From Plotosus lineatus (taxonomy: Eukaryota > Chordata > Actinopteri > Siluriformes > Plotosidae), in the NCBI GenBank assembly GCA_024760905.1, contig CM045737.1, forward strand, positions 11,205,726-11,269,725: 64,000 bases of DNA, written 5' to 3'. Within the stretch, counting starts at the first letter, position 1. Every line of letters begins with the position of its first letter. Positions 49,600 to 60,697 of the stretch are shown here, piece after piece. The notes beneath the pieces were generated by a model, which had not been told where the DNA came from, searched no databases, and saw only the letters and a list, made by a program, of their open reading frames with translations. A program made the position numbers and the translations under genes.

Positions 49600-50584
49600 C
49601 CAGCAGATGGCAGCTTAGTGGATTGGAGAGGCTACCACAGAGTCATAAAATGTCCTGAGCAGAGGTCTGCATACTCCAAAGGACCTGAGTCTCCTCAGAA
49701 GGTGGAGGCGACTCTGGCCCTTCTTGTACAGGGCGTTGGTGTTGTGGGACCAGTCCAGTTTATTGTTAAGGTGAATGCCCAGGTACTTGAAACTGTCCAC
49801 TGTCTCAATGTCCTGTCCCTGGATGTTCACCAGTGTGTGTGTGTGTGTGTTCGAGTGCTTCTCCTGAAGTCAACCACCATCTCCTTCGTCTTCCTAGTGT
49901 TCAAGCACAGGTGGTTGCGCTCACACCAGTCCACGAAGTCAACGATGACCGACCGGTACTCCAGCTCGTTCCCCTCTGACACACGGCCCACGATGGCGGA
50001 GTCGTCCGAGAACTTCTGGAGGTGGCAGCTGTCTGTGCTGTAGGTGAAGTCCGAGGTGTAAATGTTGAAAAGGAAGAGTGACAGGACAGTGCCCTGCGGT
50101 GCCCCTGTGCTGCAGACTGCCACCTTTGACTTGCAGCCGCACGTACTATGGACGGTCAGTGAGGTCGTCGATAATCCAGGCAGCAAGATGTCCGTCCACT
50201 CCCACGTCCTCCAGCTTCCCCCGCAGAAGTGCTGGCCTGATAGTGTTGAAGGCGCTGGAGAAGTCAAAGAACATGACCCTCACAGCGCTGCCGGCGATCT
50301 CCAGGTGGGTGAGCGCCCGCTGCAGAAGATCGATGACGGCGTCTTCTACCCCGATGTTGGGCCTGTAGGCAAACTGCAGCGGGTCTAGGGTGGGGCTCAC
50401 CATAGAGCGGAGGTGTTCGAGGAGGAGCCTTTCCATGGTCTTCATGAGGTGGGAGGTCAGGGCGACAGGTCTGTAGTGGGCTGGTTCCTTCGCTTGAGCT
50501 GTTTTGGGAATCGAAACCACACAGGAGGTATTCCATTGGACGGGAACCTTCTCCAGGCTGAGGCTCAGGTTGTACAGGTGGCAT
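49600..50584 (-). pseudogene. L2 LINE reverse-transcriptase domain, frameshifted
   Basis: Blocks in order are IPKTAQAKEPAHYRPVALTS, PTLDPLQFAYRPN, FDFSSAFNTI, GVDGHLAAWIIDDLTDRP, TGAPQGTVLSLFLF, KFSDDSAIVGRV, CLNTRKTKEMVVDFRR and DSFKYLGIHLNNKLDW. The catalytic motif reads SDD. At least two frame changes occur, at about 50150-50265 and near 49830. Confidence 0.85.
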
Positions 50585-51306
50585 AGGACCTCACAGAGCT
50601 GGTCCGCGCAGGTTCTCAGCAGCCTGGGACTGATGCCGTCAGGTCCTTCAGATTTCCTGATTTAGTTGCCTCAGCTGTCTCCTCACCTGGTCTGATGTGC
50701 GGGAGAGGGGGGGCTGGGGTGGGCTGCAGAGGGAGGGGGATGTGGCTGTAGCAGTCCAGTGAAGTTGGCCTGGGGAGGGGGCAGGTGTCTGCTGGTCTGG
50801 AGACGTGTGAGGGGGGGGGGGGGGGGGGGGGAATCAAACCTGTTGAAGTAACAGTTTAATTCATCCGCCCAGCGCTGGTCACCATCAGCTGTCCCTCTGA
50901 CACTCTGCCCAAATCCAGACATGGTCTTTTAGTCCTCTCCAGATGTCCCGCACGTTGTTCTGAGCCAGCTTCTCCATCATCTTCCCATAGTCCTTCTTGG
51001 CCCTCCTGATCCTCCACTGGAGCTCACGCTGGACCTTCTTCTGCTTCTCTCTATCCCCCGAGATGAAAGCTCTCTTTTTCTGGTTCAGGAGGACTTTTAA
51101 GCTCAGGGGTGACCCACGGGTGGTTGTTGGAGAAGCACCGTACCCTCAGTGTTGGCACAGTGCTGTCCACGCAAAAGTTCATGTCGTCGGTGATAGTGTG
51201 TGAGGTCGTCACCAAAGGAGTCACAGAGCATGCTCCAGTCTGTGGTCTGGAAACAGTCCCTAAGCCTCTCATTGTCCTTCCATCATTGGGAAACTTTAAG
51301 TTACGT

Positions 51307-51400
51307 TATTTGAGGGTATTATCGCCCAGAGTCGGCTAAGATGGGCGCCAGACTCAGCGTGACCCTAATTAGGATTAAATGGTTCAGACGATGAATGAAT
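51307..51400 (+). repeat. Tail-B fragment (SINE-1/SINE-2)
   Basis: The string cgcccagagtcggctaagat through ctaattaggattaaatggtt ends in gaatgaatgg. No head or body precedes it; the L2 5' break is directly upstream. Confidence 0.75.
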
Positions 51401-51776
51401 GGTGTTAGACTATTTTATCATCAAAGTCCATCTCAGTACTGATTACAGAAAGTTTGTGTTTATGAAGTGGCGTGTTGATGATGATGAAGAGTTTGCCGAA
51501 GGGGTGTGTGTGTGTGTGTGTATGGGGGGGGGTAGAGCTACTCTACAGTACTGTCTAGCAGCAGCCTCTGGAAGATTATTTAATATGTAATGCCCCTTAA
51601 TGTGGGTCCTTAACCTTCTTCTCTTCTCCTCGCCTTCTCCTTCTTATAAAGTGTTTTTATTTCTCTGTATTACAGTCCAGTTTACATTTTGGTGGAACTA
51701 TGACAGGATCAGGAATCACAGATGTATGGCACTTTTAATATCAACACCAATGTGCACAATTGTAGTGCATTTGCAG
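51401..51776. other. Intron 1, unassigned
   Basis: A (TG)n tract lies at about 51504-51520. No gene was seen. Confidence 0.5.
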
Positions 51777-51778
51777 TA

Positions 51779-52959
51779 CAGGGATCCCTCGCTACTTCGC
51801 GCTACAATTAATGCGGCTTCAGTGCATTGTGGTTAAAAAAAAAAAAATCATTGAATTAAAAAATCAGGAAATTAAGAAATAGATGGAAAAGTTGAGGAAA
51901 ATGTCACAAAAACAAGGCCAATTATGCAAAAAATAAAAAACAAAAAACCCCTAAACCAGTGTTCTTAACCTGGGTTTGATCGAACCCTAAGGGTTCGGTG
52001 AGTCAGTCTCAGGGGTTCAGCAGAGGTCAAGACCCGACTCCTATTCATGACGACACACCCCGCTTAACCATCATTGGCTGCAGGTGATCAATCTGTGCTG
52101 CAGGAAATTTGGTGCGCTCAATAGTCGACTTGTGACTGTTGTGATGGTACGTCGTGTAAGTTCTTTCTGAATTTTTTTTTTAATCCGTACTATGTTGAGC
52201 AAAAAAGAAAGTGGTCGGACGAATATGTACAACATGGATTCACATATATAACGGAACGTGATGCTGGTCAGTGTCCTAACCGCATGATTTGCAAAGTAGG
52301 ATCGACTCCTGACGTATAAATACGTGTGTGTGTGTATATAAAATGTCAATATATATATACATATTCAATGCTATAAATGCTTATAATAATGATTAAACAT
52401 TCAAAAATAATGCATAAGATGTAAATAAAACAAATACACACACACATACAGACGTACACGCACAGATGCGCGTGCACGCACTCCGATGGCAACCTCACAT
52501 AAAAATGTAAGTAGTTGAGTTCATGTATTGTATTGGTTTTGTTCTTTGAACACGGCGACGTTAATGCACGGTTCATTTTGGTGGCCCGGAAAAAACATAT
52601 ACCGATGTCTTGAATTTGGGGGGGGGGATCACATGTTATTTTTCAATAAAGAAGGGTTCGGTGAATAAACATATGAAACTGGTGGAGTTCAGTACCGCCA
52701 ACAAGGTTAAGAACCACTACCCTAAACCAACAAAAAACAACCCAAAATCTCCAATCAAAACTGGATACATTGTTGCATCTGTGTCTGCCCAGCCACGCCC
52801 CCCCTCTGCCGGAGCCTCGTATTTAGTGTACCTCAGGATAATGTTTAATCATATTTCATACTTATGATTCACTGTGGCGACTCCCGAGAACGGGGGAAAA
52901 AGCCGAAGGAGAAGATTATTTTTGATCTACCTTTCTGAGCGCAAAGTGAGGGATCAATG
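51779..52959. mobile_element. T3: Tigger-like TIR element carrying a hAT insertion and a SINE tail
   Basis: The ends CAGGGATCCCTCGCTACTTC and CATTGATCCCTCACTTTGCG are inverted, with TA at 51777-51778 and 52960-52961. A hAT element fills 51957-52719. A SINE-1 tail-A scrap (ctgtggcgactcccgag) lies at 52870-52910. Without these about 380 bp remain, matching 15984-16213 and 14113-14486. Confidence 0.8.
51957..52719. mobile_element. hAT-type nonautonomous element
   Basis: The ends CAGTGTTCTTAACCT and TAGTGGTTCTTAACCTT are inverted, and CCCTAAAC is duplicated at 51949-51956 and 52720-52727. The segment near 52340-52440 also occurs at 14200-14300. No transposase frame is present. Confidence 0.9.
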
Positions 52960-52961
52960 TA

Positions 52962-53646
52962 CAGTCGGCCCCCAATTTACGAAATTAATCCGTTCCAGAG
53001 CCGTTCTCATGTTGTGGGGATTTCGTAAGTAGGGCTCGCACCTTACATGTTAAACGCCTAATTCGTTCCAAGGCTCCAGTCTTTGGACTGGATAAACCCC
53101 ACAAACCCTTTAAAAATGATAAAAGTACACCAATTTGGTATGAAATGTGTTAAAAGTAAAAAAAAAAAAAAAAAATTATTAAACCATTTAAACATTTTAT
53201 TAACATATCAAACCATGATTAAACATTTTTATTAACACACACACGCCTCTCCCTCTATCTCCTCTCTCGCGCGCTGTGGGCCATGCCCACAAGACGTGGA
53301 ATTCAAAGCGCATTCCCTGCTTGACAAACTCAACTTTATTTTGATTACTTGAGGGATCGGGATGCCAGATAAGCTCAAATGCAACCACATTTATGAAACA
53401 AAATAAAAAAACTAAACTAAAGAGTGAAGCTTCCTTCTGTCTCTATCTGGGAGGTCAGCGGGATGGGATGTTGAGAGACAGCCAATGAGAGAGCAACTCG
53501 CCGTCCTGTGAAATTTTGATCGGTGCATTTGAATTTCTTTTCGTAAGAGGGGGTTGTTTTGTATTTCGGGGACGGAAACTCAAGAAAATGTTTTTTGTAA
53601 CCCGAAGACTTCGTACAAAGGGGTCTTCGTAAATTGGGGCCGACTG
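52962..53646. mobile_element. T2-type Tigger-like element (CAGTCGGCCCC subfamily)
   Basis: The ends CAGTCGGCCCCCAATTTACG and CAGTCGGCCCCAATTTACG are inverted and almost identical. TA flanks it at 52960-52961 and 53647-53648; the left TA is also the right TA of the T3 element. The length is 685 bp. Interior strings (attcgttccaaggctcc) match other T2 copies. Confidence 0.9.
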
Positions 53647-53648
53647 TA

Positions 53649-54808
53649 TTTGCGTGGAGTGATATTTTTTAATTTATTTTTTTAATGCAGGTGAAAGTTC
53701 TAGAATCGTTTTTTTTTTCAGCATGTTATAATGAACTTGGTAACAACTCATGATGATTCTGTCCATTTTTAAAGGTGTTCCTGGCCTTTTTACAAGACAA
53801 TTCATAAAAACGAACTTTGTGCTAGATATGCTAATGCAGGGACATCCAGGTCATTGCCAGCTTTCCGTGTGTGTTACTTGATGTATGTGACATGCATGAA
53901 TATATCCAGCCACGTCTCCGCCTTCTTCACATTCAGTAATCAAAGCCGCAGGTTTCGCATCATCCGCCTCCCATTAATTCTGTCATCAACTGGCTGTAGT
54001 TGGTGGACGGTATCGGAGCGTATCGTACACGATCCTTTCTGTTTGGGATTAATTGAGGTTTAATTCGGGAGGGTTGTGATTGTTTTGGTTGACTCTTTAA
54101 TAGGTTGGATGGCAATTAAATTATTAGAAGTAATGAGAAATTAATTTGTTAAAAAGGCACCATGCTTTTGTTATGTTGAGGTAATGTTAAAAAGAGCTGA
54201 CAAACATTTGGGGGGGGGGGGGGGGGCGTTGAATGACTGATGCTGATAATACTACATGACCAGTGTACATTATAAATGCTTTCTAACCTTTTATAGAACG
54301 TCTCCTTATTCGTGAACCTGCCGTGAGGTTAAGTCTGCTATCTGATGATGGGTGGGTCTTTCCGTTCCATTTTAGATATGTTAATTTAACTGTCATAGTC
54401 AACAGATTATTCACAATGACATGGCAGTTAGTTATAACGACACAGCCCTGCAGGCTCATTTCATAATATGGCTTTCACTTCATTCAGCCGTGAAGTAATA
54501 CTTATTCTTGGTGTACACGTGATAGGTTACGGCTTGTCCACGCAAAGTGGTGCAAGAGAGGTCCACGTAGCAAGAATAAAACACAGAGCATTGTTGTGGA
54601 CTGAAAGAAGAGGAAATAAAGCCAGGACGTGGCATCGGTTTAAATACTTTGAAGGGTAAATTAGCAGTAAATTTACTTTTGTTGTCTCTGTGAACAAAGA
54701 TTTAGTAGTGATCAGGATATGGGTCTGTGGCAGTTGGTTTGCACTTGTGCTGTACATCTGTTTTATTGGACTAGTAATCCACTATAATTAACAGACAAAT
54801 GAATGTGA
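53649..54808. other. Intron 1, unassigned
   Basis: A run of about 17 G lies near 54210-54226. No exon or named repeat was found. Confidence 0.5.
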
Positions 54809-54811
54809 TAT

Positions 54812-55035
54812 TCATTCAGTTTCTTGAACCGCTTAGTCCTAATTAGGGTCATGAGCAGGCTGACACCCATCTCAGCAGACTCTGGGCAAGGGCGGGATCC
54901 ACAATGGTCAACTCTCCAGGCCATCGCAGAGTCAACACGCACACATTCATTCATACTCACTCTCGCATCTAGAGGTGATTTGGAACTGTCTGTTTACCGA
55001 CTGTGCATATTTTTGGACTGTGGGAGGAAACCGGA
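54812..55035 (-). repeat. SINE-2 copy, partial
   Basis: The tail (cagtttcttgaaccgcttag, tcctaattagggtcatgagc) and middle (tatttttggactgtgggagg) are present. The head is cut off where the T1 end starts at 55039. Confidence 0.75.
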
Positions 55036-55038
55036 GTA

Positions 55039-55401
55039 CAGCAGATCCTTGACTATTTGCGGTTTTGCACTCACGGTTTGCATATTTGCGGACTGCCAAG
55101 CAACTGACCCGTCATTCAATTTCCGCCATTGGCTGCCTTTTTTAAGCGTGTTTTAATTAGCAGTTAAGCTCTATGATGCCACTCAAACGCTGCGTGTCTT
55201 CTCTGGCTAAGCGATAGAAAAAGGTAATGACGTTGGATGTCTCTTTTGAAGAAATAAGACTTTCTCCTGAGAAACGACCGTCTCCTCTGAAGTTCCTGAA
55301 GAGGAATAATCTTCTGAACTGTTGTAAAGCTGGAGTATTAACGTCTTTTTCAATTATTCCAGTACAGTGACGAGTTATTGTTTAGAATGTTGTGTGTGTC
55401 T

Positions 55402-55442
<41 letters not shown>

Positions 55443-55587
55443 ACAGTAGGCCCTCGACATTCGTGGGGGTTCGGTTCCGAGCCCTCCTGTGAATCGAGAT
55501 AATCCGCGAGTTCTCTACCCGGAAGTAAAACCCCATGTATCATGTCACATGCGTGACTGAGCAGCCGGAAGTAAAATACGATGTATC
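55039..55587. mobile_element. T1 element, rearranged: two ends in the same direction
   Basis: TA then CAGCAGATCCTTGACTATTT starts a reversed right half (55039-55400) that runs into a T tract (55407-55437). TA then CAGTAGGCCCTCGACATTCG at 55444 starts a left half that stops at the LINE tail at 55588. Both halves match the T1 composite at 14487-15983. Confidence 0.65.
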
Positions 55588-56350
55588 TATTACATCATCA
55601 TCATCATCTTCCGCTTAGTCCAGGGTCGGGTCGTGGGGGCAGCAACCTAAACAGAGGTCCAGATGTCCCTCTCCCGAGCCACTTCCTCCAACTCTCCCGG
55701 GGGACACACCGAGGCGGTCCCAGACAAGCCGAGAGACATAGTCCCTCCAGCGTGTTCTAGGTCGACCCCGGGGTCTCTTCCCGGTTGGACATGCCCGAAA
55801 CACCACACCAGGGAGGCGTCCGGGGGGCATTCTGACCAGATGCTCGAGCCACCTCAACTGGCCCCTCTCAATGCGGAGGAGCAGCGGATCTACTCCGAGC
55901 TCTCCCCGGATGGTGGAGCTTCTCACCTTATCTGTAAGGGAGAACCCCGCCACCCGGCGAAGGAAGCTCATTTCAGCCGCTTGTATCCGTGATCTTGTTC
56001 TTTCGGTCATTACCCAAAGCTCGTGACCATAGGTGAGGGTTGGAATGTAGATCGACTGGTAAATTGAGAACTTTGCCTTGCGGCTCAGCTCCTTCACCAC
56101 GATGGACCGGTACAGGCACCGCTTAACAGCACAGGCTGCAGCGATCTGTCTGTCGATCTCTCGCTCCACCCTTCGCTCACTCGTAAACAAGACCCCAAGA
56201 TACTTAAACTCCTCCACTTGGGGCAGGACCTCCTTCCCGACCCGGAGGGTGCATTCCACCATTGTCCGACTGAGAACCATGATGGCCTCAGACTTGGAGG
56301 TACTGATCTTCATCCCGGCTGCTTCGCACTCTGCTGTGAGGCGGACATGC
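55588..56350 (-). mobile_element. Rex-like LINE, 3' part, 5'-truncated
   Basis: One minus-strand frame (56313-55615, 232 codons) is open: VLPQVEEFKYLGVLFTSERR, LYRSIVVKELSRKAKFSIYQ, TYGHELWVMTERTRSRIQAA, VRSSTIRGELGVDPLLLRIE and FRACPTGKRPRGRPRTRWRD. This is the C-terminal part of a fish Rex/RTE-like polyprotein. The 3' end finishes with (GAT)n. The catalytic RT motifs lie upstream of the break and are absent. Confidence 0.85.
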
Positions 56351-57069
56351 TAACCACGAACGCCACCATGCCACCTCGAATGTGTTGTCATCTACGGTCA
56401 TTGTCACTGTGCGTCATGACACAATGCTCACTGCCGTCTGAGTTCAAAGATGTTTGGCATTAAGTTGTCACTGCGCTTGACGGGACTGAAGGAATGCTGT
56501 CTGTTGCAGTTTTGCACTCTTGTGGAAGGCTGTGCTGTCATTGGGTTCTGAACCCATATTTGCTCTCCGGACAACAGGTTTTGTGTTGCACCACTTGGGA
56601 GCCTTAATCTAAATGACCAGCAGAAATGACCCCAGATTGTAAATGCTCTCACACACATCTCCTTTGTGCACAGGGCTGTTTGTGTATTCGGTGGTAATAG
56701 CTGTGTCATTTTCTCTCTCGCTCTCACAGCACTGCAGAATAGTGGTTGGCATGGAAACCAAATAATTGATCAATCCAAGGCCATGTTATTCCTCCATATT
56801 GGTGGCAAGACAGGCTGGGACTTTTTCATGAGTTTAGTTCGTGGCCTTGTCTTTCCTGATTAGAGAAGTCCTTCCAGAGCGCTGTTTGTGTTCAAGTTTG
56901 GGATCAGATGTGTTTTTGGGGGGGTTTCCTATCCAAGCTTTTGAGGTCTTGAGTAGCTGCTTTTCTTCGATAGTCAAAGTCAGGTGAGCCTTTGTGTCAA
57001 TGTTATCACTGTTTTTCTTGGTACTTTTGGGGCTTGATTGTGCCCCCCACTGGCCTGTATGCACAGTGA
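56351..57069. other. Intron 1, unassigned
   Basis: A short SINE-2 head scrap (ctgtgaggcggacatgctaa) adjoins the LINE at 56332-56375. Nothing else was recognised. Confidence 0.5.
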
Positions 57070-57071
57070 TA

Positions 57072-57462
57072 CAGTGGGGCCAATAAGTATTGGGCAATGT
57101 AAAAATGTGCAAGTTCACCCACTTAAAAAGATGAGAGGTTTGTAATTTTCATCATAGGTACACATCAAGCTTGAGCGACAGAATGTTTAAAAAAAAAAAA
57201 ATCCAGGAAATCACATTGTATGATTTTTAAACAATTTATTTGTGAAATTGGGAGGCCAATAAGTATTGGGCAGCTAGAAAACAAACATTATTTCGGCCCC
57301 CACTCGTTAACAGTGACTGACACCTGTTTGAACTGATTAGATGCATAAGAGACACCTGCACACACCTTCAAACTGTCAGACTGCAGTCTTCACCATGACC
57401 AAGACCAGAGAGCTTCCCAAAGACACCAGAGATAACATTGTACAACTGCACAAATATATAAG
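57072..57462 (+). mobile_element. Tc1-like element, 5' end only
   Basis: After TA (57070-57071) it begins CAGTGGGGCCAATAAGTATT. The inner repeat CCAATAAGTATTGGGCA recurs at about 57254, the IR/DR layout of Tc1. The transposase start at 57395 reads MTKTRELPKDTRDNIVQLHK. The sequence breaks off at a G run near 57462, so neither the catalytic domain nor the right end is present. Confidence 0.85.
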
Positions 57463-59278
57463 GGGGGGGGGGTAGTGATTACTCTGACTTGGCTTTAAAT
57501 GGAGGAAATTTCACCCCACTGGAACACTTTTGCTGTCGGCCATAAAAGCACAGGGTGACTCCACGAGGGGTTTTCAGTCCCGTCCTAAAAAAAAAAAAAA
57601 AATTCCACTCCAGTCACAATCCCTGACATGACAGCCATTCCATCATATTCAAAACAAAACAACTAATTTACATATAAAGCCAGCATTTGTGGCTCACACA
57701 TCAAGTCTGGTATGGTATTATGTTGTATCTTGGGCTCCATGACTTGCACATATTTAAATTTTCCTCAGTAATGTAGCATGTCTGGTTGCTGACACAGAAA
57801 TCAGGTTGAGGTTGTTTTCTCTGGTTGGAAGAGACGAGTTCTAACCTCTGGCTGAAGTGTCCTCTATCGAATCTGTCAGGTTTTTTTTTAGACGTGCATT
57901 TGCAACTGTGAGCATTGTGAATGTTGATCTGATTGACTGCCAACAGTGCAGCTCCAGTGTACTTGTGTATCTAGATTTGACTTTGCTCTGTTCCAGTGAT
58001 GCTGAGTGAGAGCAGAAGGATTATGTTGCATGAATTAAAGGCCATTTCTTCGCTCCATTAGTCAGGATTTAGCCGTTTCCTCCTCCTTGATGTGCCTGAT
58101 GGCATTAGCGCCTTTTTAAAAAATTTTTTTTCCCCCTGGCCTTCTTTCCAACACGAGGCTTGTTGCGTCACACTGCATTTGCCTGTCCGTTTCCTTTTTT
58201 GTCTTCCGACCACATGGCTCGGTGCACGCTCCAGTATGGCTCCTGATATCCTGCCCTCTCACTTTGAGAACACTTCTACATCCAGAGCCTGTCGTATGGA
58301 TGTGAAGCTCGGGGATACACTTGACCAGAATTATTTAACGTAGAGAACTTGTGTACAACGTGTTCACTGGATGATTGTCCTGGTTCCGTGTAGGGCTTGT
58401 GCACTTTCACGATTACCACGCTTCAAGAGATAAACTTCCTTGTGCCATTTAAAGAGCAGGAAGCTGAGATGCCGTGAAGCAACTGCGTTTTACAGGAATG
58501 TGTGTGGAGGAGGATATGAAACATGGCATTTTCATGACTAAGCAATCAAGCAGGTGTGGTGTTCTCCCCCCCCATTTCTTTTCCCCTTCAGTTCACATGC
58601 ATGCCTTTTTGATCAGAATGAAATTGAGGCATCTTCATGGAATAGTAATTAAAATTTCTCAATTACAGGAAGATCATATTTCGCAGCACTTGACTTATTC
58701 CTGCTTGTGCTTCTAAGTTTATTTTGGCACATGCTTACTCTTTGTAACTAAAGTGTTAAATGAGGCTTCTGTGCTATAAATTACTCTTTGGTCTTGTTCT
58801 CACCTGCTCTTCACATCCATCTCGAATGACACGTTGACAGCCGGCCAAAACATGGTTGTTAACACCTGGCATTTAGAGCAGGTCTGTCGCAAACACTTGC
58901 AACTGAAGTCTGCAGTAAATCGGTGGAAAAAATAGCAGGGGTACAACTTTTCTTTCACCTCTATATTGCGTGGAGTGTGAATTGCACCCACTTCAATCAC
59001 ACCCCTTCAATTTGGGAGGAGCTCAGCCAAATTTTACAGACCTGCTCCATGAGCGTTTCTACTCTTTCATGTTGTGCATTTTCTTTTTTCTCTTCCTCTT
59101 GCTAGTAATCAGTGGTCAGCGGACCCTCTGCTGTGCTATGTTTGTGAGGTACATCTCCTGCGTGAGTGGTGCCTAAGACCGCAAATCCTGATTGGATTAG
59201 AAATGCAAAATCAACTAAGCATAGTGCTCGCTGTGAAAAAGATGTTCTTGGCGATGGGTATTTGGGTTAAGCTGTACC
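57463..59278. other. Intron 1, unassigned
   Basis: Apart from homopolymer runs (A at 57587-57602), no repeat or exon is recognised. Confidence 0.5.
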
Positions 59279-59279
59279 T

Positions 59280-59405
59280 GGAGGAAACCTATGCAAGCAT
59301 AGGGTGGCATGCAAACCCCAATACCAAAAGGCCTTAGCCCAGGACTTTCAAACCCACGCCCTTACTGCCGTGAGGCGGATATGTAAGCCACCACACCGCC
59401 ATTAC
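59280..59405 (-). repeat. SINE-2 fragment
   Basis: The strings ggaggaaacctatgcaagca and gccgtgaggcggatatgtaa are the antisense of a SINE-2 head and first body third. Confidence 0.55.
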
Positions 59406-59832
59406 AGCCCAAACACAACTTTAATGGTGTTTAATTATTCTGTTAAAAAACAAAATGATAAACCTTGCATTTTTCACCAAACTGCAGTGTAACCCTGCCC
59501 TTGTACGGCTCCGAGTACTGTAGGACCAGGACTGGGTGATATGGCCTCACACTCTCGTGACTTGGCTGTGTATCTCTCGCTGAGACGCTGGGATCAGTTT
59601 GTGCTACTGCCTTTTGCCTTTAGCAGCCGCAGATTTTAGACAAACTTTCGAGTGGACAAATGTGATGTTGAACTTTGCATGGCCAAAACATTTTCAGATT
59701 ACAGAAGGGCAGCAGTGATGATTTTTAAGAAAAACACTTAAAACATAAACAATATTTATAAATATCTTAAAATATTTCTGGAACTGTGCTGGCCATAGGT
59801 TAATTATCTAGTTTTAAAGCGGGTCGTGATTA
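59406..59832. other. Intron 1, unassigned
   Basis: No feature recognised. Confidence 0.5.
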
Positions 59833-60695
59833 CCATATTCGACGTAATAAGCGCCCCGCACCAATAAGCTGCCCGCACCCTGGTGTTTTTGATATTTACG
59901 TCTAATAATGTGTACTGGGAGCAAAATCGTAGATCAAGCTGACTTATTTTATTCGATCAGTCTGTTACCATAAAACGAGGTGTTCACTGCCTGTAAAAGT
60001 GAGTTTACACGATATTTCAAGACCCCCTGCCACTGGGGAATGTCTATAATGTTCATCAATAACAACACATTTGATTGTTCCGCCATGCTTTAAAAAAACA
60101 GGAAAATATTTTGCTGTGTTCTCTGGTAAATGTCCAACAACCGATGAACCATTAGAAACTGCTACAGCAAAACTATGGGATGCTCTGAATGAATGGAGCG
60201 ATGAGCCAAATATGGACCGATCAGAAACTGATGAGTATTTTTCACCCGATTCTCCTGCTCACTAACTTGATAAATTTAAAGACGTTCCTGGACATATGCT
60301 TTTGTTTATGCTCATGTTGATTGGTTCAACATGCCATGTGCTAAAGTTGACATTTGTGTTGACTGGCTCGATTTTACTTTCGAGAAAATGTTTAAAGGAA
60401 CAGCACTGGGAGGGAAAAGTGTCGGTTTTTTTTTTTTTTTTTTTTTTATTTATTTTTTTTAAATACATTTTTTTTAATGCTTTTTTTCTGTTTATTTTCA
60501 GCTTTCATGTAAGTAGTTTGGTTGATATCACAAAATGAATAATACAAATACCAGTAAAACTCTTTTATTCTGTTATTCATGTTTTCCACCTCGATGGTAA
60601 GCACTTACCGTTCCACTCCGCTGGTAATCATTTTAATAAGCCTCCACTCACACCAATTTTTAGAACACCCTGGGTGCTTATCACGTTAAATATAG
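59833..60695. mobile_element. TIR element with TA duplication (Tc1/mariner-pogo type)
   Basis: The ends CCATATTCGACGTAATAAGC and CTATATTTAACGTGATAAGC are inverted, with TA at 59831-59832 and 60696-60697. The length is 863 bp. The interior frame 60071-60265 (TATAKLWDALNEWSDEPNMD, RSETDEYFSPDS) may be the acidic C-terminal end of a pogo-type transposase. A T-rich tract lies at 60426-60461. Confidence 0.7.
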
Positions 60696-60697
60696 TA

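Larger units (their letters stand above)
48486..51290 (-). mobile_element. L2-type LINE, partial, interrupted by TA array and SINE
   Basis: Minus-strand frames run from 51272 to 49243 in the order of an L2 ORF2. Pre-RT is 51272-51051 (FSNNHPWVTPELK). RT is 50520-50146 (YRPVALTSHLMKTMERLLLE, FDFSSAFNTIRPALL) and 50267-49827 (STGAPQGTVLSLFLFNIYTS, LQKFSDDSAIVG). The thumb and C-terminal part follow to 49243. The 3' end at about 48486-48600 finishes in (TCTA)n. Several frameshifts break it. There is no endonuclease domain, so it is 5'-truncated near 51290. Confidence 0.85.
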
